Below, piece by piece: positions 55,439 to 64,000 of a stretch of DNA of 64,000 nucleotides. The position numbers were made by a program, and so were the translations under genes. Within the stretch, counting starts at the first letter, position 1; the number at the start of each line of letters is the position of its first letter. The notes below the pieces were generated by a model, which saw nothing but the letters and a program-made list of their open reading frames with translations, did no database searches and was not told the DNA's origin. The stretch is from Sclerotinia nivalis (Eukaryota; Ascomycota; Leotiomycetes; Helotiales; Sclerotiniaceae): assembly GCA_029531795.1 (NCBI GenBank), contig JAPEIS010000002.1:2914001-2978000 (forward strand). The letters are read 5' to 3'.

Positions 55439-58400
55439 TCCTAATAATCCTTTCACCGCACTCTAATATTAGCTCAAGCTGGGACTTATGTAAATAATCA
55501 TAGCTCAAACTCTAGCATATATAGCAATAACACCGTGACGATCCATCTCACCACAGATTCAGCCGGGAGTATAAAAACTCGGTTTGTCAGTGAGCTTTTT
55601 ACTTTCGTAAATTGGAAATATAAATGGACTATTACACAAGACAATGCAGTAGGACAGAATTTCTGGAGCGTCATTGATATGTGTATCGATATAGAATCTG
55701 CGATTGTGTTTTGTTGTTACATGAGGTTATTTTGAACCCTCTGCGTGATGATGAAGAAAGGGGGTGCACTATATATAGCGAGAAGTATAAAGATTGAAAT
55801 TAATGTTGTTGTGACAACAATAAGTTGATGAGCAAGAGCAATTGGTCAAGTAATTGTGAGTTTCTCTATTGACGGGTATTACATTTTTTTGGGCGAATTT
55901 TCAGCGGTGAGTACTTAGTCTGGACGATACGGCCACACTTTTTGGAATGATTCAAACTTAACGGCATCATACCTTTGTAGCGTATGGAATTGAGCCATGC
56001 AGCATTAACCCCGTCATCTTCTTCTTGTTCATCTTCATAATACCAAAAGAGCTTTTTTGTTGGGGTTGTACTTTAGTATTTATACTCAAACCAAACATTG
56101 AGTCATCAACGTGAGAGGATTTTGGTTTTATATTTTTGGATCAAAACTCATGGATATATGGCTTTGGAATGAACTTTCTGGTCCATATTCTAGATGCTTC
56201 GAGATGACATATCTGAAATATTCAAATATCTGGGGCTCTCCGCCGACCATATTGGAAGATGAATTTCCAATATTCAAATACATACTTGAATGATATGTCT
56301 TACTGATTAAAATCCGAATGACTTACGGTACAGACCAACTCCAACATTGCGCAATAATATAGAATTATTCTGATCCATCTACAGCTATCTACTCTGAGCC
56401 GATAGTAGCGCATCTACTGATTTGACATTCCACGATCGAATCAAGAAATTAGTACTGGAGGGTATTCAAAAGTGTCAGATCTCCACACATTGAGGGCTGC
56501 CTCCCAAGATAATAGACACAAAACATCACATACAGGCTCGTGATGTGTCCAATAAAACCTCAAATTGCCTGCGTAATATTAACAGAGTTTTATAACATCT
56601 ACATCTTCTTCGCATGAGGTTTCTGACATACAGTTCATTGGTACTCTGATTTGCCATTTATATAATACTGTAGTCAAGGATACTGACGATAATATCGACA
56701 GTGAAGCCGATATAAACAATAATAAAATGAATCACGAAACCAAGTAAAATCAAGATATCCGTTGATTCCAATCCATATACCCAGGTTTCAATTATCCAGG
56801 ATGATGACATCACAGCCAAATCCGGCGGTTATTGTAACATCCACCCATGCAATACCATGTTCAAATCTGTAAAGAAAAAGTCTAAACGGAAGTGGGTTTA
56901 GATTTTACATTTAGATAACACTCTATAGCTAGCGTCGGGCGATACTCGATTCTATGAACACTTCTAGACAATTAACGCGTCTTTCAGAAGAACAAATAAA
57001 AGGCCGGAGAAAACTCATCAACCTTCTCATAAATATAAGACCCCAAGTTTCCAATTAAGGAAATGCTCAATACTATTTTTAAATAAAACAGTCGTGGAAC
57101 ATGGGTGTAGATAGCTAGAGCGTAGTGAAACGCTTTTCGGGTGAGGAATTCCGAATATATGGATGTTTTGAATAGGGAAACCTATTTTCAAGTATATGAT
57201 ATGACGAAGAATTAAAGTTGCTAACGAGAATCAGGATGAAGGGGAATAGACAGTCATATCAGTTTCTCTGCGACAATAAAAAAGAAGCCGCACGCATGCT
57301 CCTCTTTCCATCGGTTGTTCTCCTCGTCTTAGGATATGCCTTTGCTTATTTTATTAAATGCTTTAATTTGACCCTTAGTGTTTTTTTCCTTCAATCCATA
57401 TATAAAGCACAAAGATAAAAAAGCACAAAATCGTAGCAACGGCAGATTTTATAGTCCGCTCATTGATTAATTCTCATGAATAGAATTAGTACATCAGGTC
57501 CAGTAGAAAAGACTCTCCATTTTAGCTCGCCGGACTGCCCCGGTCTGTTAAAACTTCGTCCGTAAAGCTCCACAAGTTTCATACTTTACTTGTCTCCCTA
57601 TAAATTCTTCTAGAGATTTATATCTCTTAATGTCAAAAGAGAGATGGGTCTTGTTTCGGGCCAACAAATGGGACGACCAGCGTTCCCTGTCATAGTGATA
57701 GTCTTTTTGAAATGTAATGCTATGTGCAGCTAAGCCCGTCACGAAGAGAAAATAACAATGAAGGTTTCCTCTCGAAGGATATATAGATGACAGTATTATT
57801 AACTTAAGCAACAAATGTAAGGAGAAGCTGAAAATGTTAACACCCAATGATGACAATCGCCTACTTGGCAAACAACACTGATACATGCCATTTAAAATCC
57901 AGCTTGCAGAAACATACTCATCACCTCCTAAATTCAGATTCTCAGTCCTCAAATATTAACATGACCTGCAAGTATCCCAACAGCTCCTTCTTTCGATCAC
58001 GACAATTACACTAGTAACTCTGACCTATCCTACGCATTTTGATCTCTGATTGCTCTTTAAACCCCAATTATAAGCTTTGTAAGCTAAATAATAGAATAGA
58101 TAGAGACAGGTATCCGAGAGCTGCGAGTCTCATATTGTTAACGTCTCTACCAGGTTATCATGATCAATCGTGCAGACTAATTAATCTATTATATCCCCGA
58201 AAAAACGCTGCAGAATCAAGCTGATAAATAAAGAGTATCTTGATATTCAGAGTTATACTGTACTACTTCGATGCAAGCGAGTACACTCACTACCTGGGCA
58301 CTGCACACACTCATCAAAAATATCAAGAATGACTTTAGATTTGATATAATTTCAACTCATTAATTTCAAGCTCATCACGTGTATTCCTATAAATGTTTAT

Positions 58401-58750
58401 TCTTAATAAATATCAATACAAAGCCAAAGCCAACCTAACCACCAGTAAATGAGCAGCCATGCCATGTCATGCCATACAGACTGTTTATCTGAACTTCGCT
58501 TGAGAACCGGCGCTCATAAAATTTCAAATCATTCCCATTTTCGCTTCTTCCATCCATGTATCTCCACGTCAAATGTCATAATTTCATCATCCTATCCTTA
58601 AAACCTCGCAATGCCATATTACTCAAAAAGTAAAAAATGAAAAATGTGAACCTAATTTGGTATAGAACAATCATGCTCGCAATACGTTCCTCAAAAATTC
58701 CAACGCCCGCTCAAATATCAAAACATGCAATGCTTCAAACTAAAAGAAAA

Positions 58751-60528
58751 TCATTGACCATGAGAGCCAGCTTGATTAAAAACCACACTTCCCATACCAC
58801 CTGCACCCAAACCACCTATACCAACTTCGGCCAAATCTCTTCCTTGACTATCAACTGGAGGAAATCTAGCTCGAAGTTCAAGATCATCAAGTGGAATATG
58901 TGATCGAATATATTTCTCACGACCATCATCATTTGGATTATGATCCCAGCTAGTAAATTTGCCAACTTTAAGAGCACTCCAAACAAGACGTCTTTGACGT
59001 TGAGAAATTAAAACATCATTAGTAATCTTTTCAAAATCCCATTTAGCTGCTGCTTCAGCTTGGAAATCTTTCAGGAATTTGATGGTTTCTTCGGTCATGA
59101 GTGGATGCTTGGCAGGGAGAGATGCAAGGTTAATAACTTCCTTAGGATCATCCGCAAGGTTGTAAAGTTGATCTGGATCAGCTGGACATGTGATATATTT
59201 CCATGTTCCACGTCTAATCATCATCATTGGTGAAATGGTACCTTCACCACAATATTCCGCAAATACTGTATCAGATCCACCTGGGCGTGATTGGAGATGT
59301 GGAAGAAGGGATGAACCATCCATAGGAAGACCTGGCCATAATCCAACATTGGTAAGATCGGCCAATGTTGGAAGAATATCCAATGTAGAAACATTCTCCG
59401 ATACATGGTGAGCATTGAACCATTTTGGATAATGAACGAGAAGAGGTACTCGAACAGATGCCTCAAAATAAGACATCTTATACCAAAGACCACGCTCTCC
59501 AAGCATATCACCATGATCACCACTGAAAACAATAATTGTGTTTTCATCAAGTCGACAATCCTTCAAGACTTGAAGTAATTTTCCAATGCAATCATCAACG
59601 TAACTGACTGCTCCATAGTATGCACGTCTAGCTCTCTTGATTTGTTCATCCGTGAATTCTTTACCCCAAAGATCACAAACTTTCAACAATCTCTTGCTGT
59701 GCGCATCTAATTCTTCTTGTGGAATTTTGGTGTCTGGTAGATCAATATCAACACCTTCATAAAGATCCCAGAATTTCTTTTGGATATTATAAGGATCGTG
59801 AGGATGAGTGAGGGAGACCTGAAATAAAATGTTAGTGAAAGTTAAAGTGAAATGAGGAATGCGAAACTCACAGTCATGCAAAATGGTCTGGCATCTGGTC
59901 CTTTACGAACATGATCATAAAGGAATTGAGTTGACTTATACATAACCTCCTCATCATAATCCAATTGATTACTTCGCACACAAATACCAGCTTGTAAGAT
60001 AGAGCTAGCATTGTGGTACCATTCCAATCTTTTGTCTGGATCTTCCCAATTGACAGCCCAACCATAATCTCCAGGATAAATATCACTTGTCAATCGACTC
60101 TCATAACCATGTAGTTGTTCCCCAATAAAGTGCATCTTTCCTGCCAATGTAGTTTCATATCCTGCTGCTCGTAGGTAATGTGCGTAGGTTGGAGTGGAGG
60201 GATCGATAGAACTGGCATTATCATATGAACCAATTCTGCAAGGTAATTGACCAGTAACCATAGACATTCGAGAAGGAGCGCAAAGTGGTGAAGGACAATA
60301 TGCGGAATCGAAGACGACGGCATCTTTTGCAAGACCATCAAGATGTGGTGTTTGAATTTGAGATTTAGGATTGTGCATCTTTAACAAAGGTGCTGCCAGC
60401 TGATCTGCCATAATATAAAGAATGTTTGGCTTCGAACCTGAAGGCATATTGTTGGTATTGTTGAAAGGGGACGTTGACTTTTTTTCAAGCCGTGGAGAAG
60501 AAGGAACTGTATTCAAATCTGGAGCCAT
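58751..60528 (-). CDS. Choline sulfatase
   Basis: Exons 60528-59872 and 59818-58751, joined in phase 0 across a 53-nt intron (GTGAGT...TTTCAG), give 574 residues. The enzyme splits choline-O-sulfate, a fungal sulfur store and osmolyte, into choline and sulfate. The sulfatase signature is CPSPLCAPSR, with Cys83 (C-x-P-S-R) as the residue converted to formylglycine. Metal-site residues are Asp42-Gln43 near the N-terminus and Asp320-His321 in FSGDHGDMLGERG. The splice joins FCMT to VSLTHPHDPY, and the C-terminal VVFNQAGSHGQ and WFNAHHVSENVSTLDILPTL segments are typical of fungal choline sulfatases rather than arylsulfatases. The start may be the MAPDL Met or the later MPSGS Met at residue 28. 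No signal peptide is seen, consistent with a cytosolic enzyme. It stands alone, with no sulfate or choline gene next to it. Confidence 0.93.
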
Positions 60529-63500
60529 TGTGATGTTGCTGCTTAAGTCTCTAGAAGGTGAAGATGAGATTGACTTGAGTATATTCTGCTATATTCCTTA
60601 AGGCGAAGAGAAGATTTGGTATATTCTATTATGAGTTGAGTTCCAAACGAAGGATAGGAAATATGTGGAGATTCTCCGTTGATGATATGGAGGGGTAATA
60701 GTAGAAAGGTGTAATACTCTGGGGAAATGATGTGATCAAGAGACGAATGAGTAATATGATACAGGTTTCATAAAGTTCCAGAGAGGTAAGTTGAACTAGG
60801 AGAAGTATTGAATATATGTATTCCGAATGAATTAAGATCTCAGAAAAAGGAAGAGAAGTGAAAGGCTGAGTGAACGGAAAGGAACGGATATATGAAATCA
60901 AAGACTTTAGATTACCTGGCGGTGAGTAAATTAATTGACCTTGAGACCTTGAGACTTTGAGAGGGCGAGAGGGTGAGACTGTTGGGAATACTTACTTAGA
61001 CCAGGAGTGGGAGAATACAAATAAAATAGGAGTGTGAATTGTTCTCCATATGTTACCTAGTGGGTGGTTATGTTATGTGGTTAAAGATGCCATACATATA
61101 TATTTGGGGAGTTTTGGGGGAAAATGTTGCGATTTGGTGTTATCTTGCGTGATAATCTTGACGCTAGTCCTATTTTGATATTTGGAACGGATCGGACCCT
61201 GCATTTACAGTATGGAGCCAATGCCCCTGGTCCTGAACCTTATGGAAAAGTAACGATGTGGCAGAATTCAAATTTGATTGCCCTCGTGTTGTTATCCATA
61301 AGATTTAAATTAAGTACAGCATCTAAGCATCTAGGTAGTTGTATCTCAGAAAGGATGATGTTCCTTCTAGTAGAACAGGTTCATTTCTACATCTCGTACG
61401 CCCTACGCCCTGCTCCCTACTCGCATACTCTACTCACTTACATGTCAATGAACCAAATGATGAGCAATACGGAGTAAGAACTACTTAATTCTAATTTTTG
61501 TTGATTTTCATGTGACAGTGGATTCATCCATAATTTGTGCTTCTAGCCACCAAAAGTTCAACTACTGTACTACATGCAGCAAACACTTCAGATACTCACG
61601 AGACCCCCATGTTCACAACAAAGCGGAGGAAATCCACATTCCTATCGCGTGTTTAGTTCAATGATAGGGACGAGTAGGATATCTGGCAATTTGATATGCG
61701 TAGTCTATCATTTCTCCACCTTCTATTTTACTTTCTTCCCCCAACCTTGGCGCCTCTCAATGCTCCACCATTACACTTTTCTTATTGTCTAATCTGTTCC
61801 ACGCCCTCTCTCCATGCTTCTATCCGCTTGCCGTAAATGGAAACTTCGGACAAAGAAAATGAATGCATCGTGAAAGAAAATAAGCACTAGGTCGCCGTGT
61901 GAAAGGTGGAAGGGTGATTTCTTTCTGTAACTTCTTTTCTAACTCTTGTCTAAGGTTACTCCGTAAAGCGAAAGGCAATTCGATAAAAAGCAGCGTACAA
62001 TGATTAGTTTTTCATGACTAGCTAGCTAGCTGCTCTGCTCCTGCTCTGGCCTTATCTCCCTCCTTTACCCTGACATCAACTTTATTTCTTTATTTCTTCC
62101 AATCCTGGACAATGAATTTCTTCAGCCTTGCATGTGATTTGTTAATCCAAGTGGATTCAATTGACCATTAACATGATGATTATTTACAACTTCTAGCCTC
62201 GTGGATGCAAAGACAATAACCTTGATCAATTATCAAGTTTTCCGCAATGGCTTTTTTAAAGTTACTCAAATCAAGTCATTGCACCTCCCTTGTTCCTGAA
62301 TTTATCTTCTTACTTGGCGCACACTACTTCTAATCAAGTTAGTTAAAAATGTCACGCAATTTCTTTCGGAATTTATTGGACGAGGTAACTGAATTTGGCG
62401 CTTTCTGAATGGAGGGATATCAACTAATGGACCACCAAAGCACGCGAGCAGAGCATCCGAACATTCAATTCGACAATTTCAACCACTTGATATTTAGAAT
62501 ATGGTACCGACGTAGTATATAATTTGACCATGTTCCATGAACCCAATCGTTTTATCAAACTTATCAATCTTTTCTTTCTTTTCTTTCCAGATTCATATGT
62601 GCAAAGCTTTAATTTTGAGAGACCTTCATTTTTTCCAGCTCACCGTCAGCACTATCGGCTGGATGAAAATTCCTTAAATGGTCAGCAAACACCAGATAAT
62701 ATTACCTAATGGATTTCATCTTTGGTGTGAGGTGGTGGTAGTCTAGATTAGAGATTGATTGGGAAAAGTTTCCCCTCCCTCGACTTCTTGTCGGGAATGT
62801 GCGGGAATGCGACTTCATCACAAGACATCAGTGATAGGATAACCAATCGGGAGCAAATGTGATGAGTCCACAATATGCTTCAGGTACATGATGGAATGTC
62901 AGACTGAACCAACCACTCATGTGATTACACGACTTTTTATCAATAGTTTTATATGTCAAAGTTGGTAATAATTTCCATGTAGGATTCATTGAAAACTCAA
63001 AGTACCTGCCTATATGCTGCTTTGTCCGGACCTACCGAAGGTTTGATAGTGCATATCACGTCGCACAGACTTCGTTTCATACCCGAAGGATAGGACGCTG
63101 GGATGTGTGTATCGGTTGAGGGTGCATTACTTTCGGAAGGATGTGGAAACGAAGGTTGAGGTCTTGTGACTTATATTGAACATGGCGGGTGCAAGAGTCA
63201 ACAGAGCGTGGAAGAACACCATGACGAATAACCTTTCCTGCTTTTGATAAGGTAACAACTGTGAAGCATTAAAATCGACAATGTCTCCGCACTTCGAGGC
63301 GGTTCATGCCTGGAACGGAATATTTGAGGAGTCGAATTTCAACCATAGGTCACATACGAAGCAACTTATCGACAAGAGGAAACAACAAATTCAGACTACA
63401 ACAGCCAGGTCAAAGTTTTCAACATTCTGAAAGCAAGCCCGACCATCCCATCAGGTATACATTTTTGGGATACCTTGCGCATCGTGTACTGGCCGGAAAA

Positions 63501-64000
63501 TTTCAGTTAAGCCGGATTTTACAAATCACACTGCTGAAACCCTTGACTGTTCCCTAGCTGAAAAGTCTTCTGTTGTCGGAATATAAATTTGTGATGATAT
63601 TCATACCCGTATTACAAGTTCAACAATTCCCAGTCTTGCGATTTACATTTCAGATCACGTATGACGACGCGATCTCGATTCCACACATGGATGCAAATTC
63701 CATTCTTGGCTTCTCTGCTTGACTTCTGTCACTATTTCTGCCAGCATCAACTGAATTCGAGTTTCATTATTTTCAGATAGCCCTCTTCGAGGCTCGTGCT
63801 ACACATTCTGCGGCTGCAGTTTCTTTATACACTTACTCGGCTGCGATTGTGCATTCCTTGCGGGCAATTTTTCTTTTGGCAATCAGTCTGACATGGTGTC
63901 GTAATTCCGGGTCTTGTAGTCCTTGACACATTCCTTTTACCGCAATACCCGAGCGCTGAGCCGAGTAATTTGTGTAGCAATACGAGTCAAGTCTAGTTGT
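60529..64000. other. Terminal region without supported genes
   Basis: 3.5 kb. It begins with the choline sulfatase promoter and has short repeats such as CCTTGAGACCTTGAGACTTTGAGA at about 60939-60962. Open frames of 60-117 codons (for example 61124-61477) have no domain or splice support. CTAGCTAGCTAG near 62021-62030 is simple sequence. Any gene at the right edge would have to extend beyond the window. Confidence 0.5.

Larger units (their letters stand above)
53314..58750. other. AT-rich gene-empty block
   Basis: 5.4 kb in which no gene is supported. From about 54380 onward the sequence is clearly richer in A and T than the gene regions, with many TATA/ATAT words. It contains a diverged 65-bp duplication (54776-54840 and 55374-55438). 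No transposase or reverse-transcriptase motif is visible in the longer frames. It could be an old mutated transposon or simply a non-coding block. Confidence 0.6.

Overview
The window is nuclear DNA of a filamentous ascomycete. The evidence is short introns (about 50-170 nt) with GTAAGT/GTGAGT-type donors, a Zn2Cys6 regulator, F-box and ankyrin proteins, choline sulfatase, cyanase, and an aspartyl-tRNA synthetase fused to a DUF2156 lipid aminoacyltransferase (ErdS), which is restricted to higher fungi. Protein style suggests a Leotiomycete such as Botrytis or Sclerotinia, but that is an impression and was not tested. No rRNA, tRNA, CRISPR array or intact transposon was recognised.

Layout. 1-1.4 kb: 3' part of importin alpha. 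2.6-9.6 kb: a divergent pair, an alpha/beta hydrolase (-) and erdS (+), sharing a 2.2-kb intergenic region with a 46-bp direct repeat. 10.9-12.0 kb: a medium-chain dehydrogenase/reductase gene broken by two apparent frameshifts. 15.3-17.5 kb: an ankyrin protein and an F-box protein, convergent. 18.3-18.9 kb: possible gene remnant. 20.3-26.1 kb: a Nudix hydrolase with a C-terminal membrane segment, two multi-exon genes of unknown function, and a small protein with an MGC acylation start. 26.4-30.5 kb: two tandem SET-MYND paralogues with matching introns. 31.9-32.5 kb: cyanase. 33.9-34.1 kb: a coding-length minisatellite. 36.2-37.3 kb: a two-exon C2H2 protein. 42.3-47.5 kb: a Zn2Cys6 regulator and an F-box/ankyrin protein, convergent, separated by a repeat-rich spacer with a C21 tract. 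50.5-51.4 kb: a decayed secreted or membrane-protein gene. 52.1-53.3 kb: a protein with 27-residue repeats. 53.3-58.7 kb: a gene-empty AT-rich block with a diverged 65-bp duplication. 58.8-60.5 kb: choline sulfatase. The last 3.4 kb shows nothing I can support.

Functional links. The clearest is the ErdS/hydrolase pair: ErdS makes ergosteryl-3beta-O-L-aspartate from Asp-tRNA and ergosterol, and a hydrolase of this fold is known to remove the aspartate, so the locus may encode both synthesis and turnover. The SET-MYND pair is a local duplication. The other genes look like an ordinary mixture of housekeeping and accessory functions. Several gene models here were assembled by hand across introns, and the splice sites given were read directly from the sequence.
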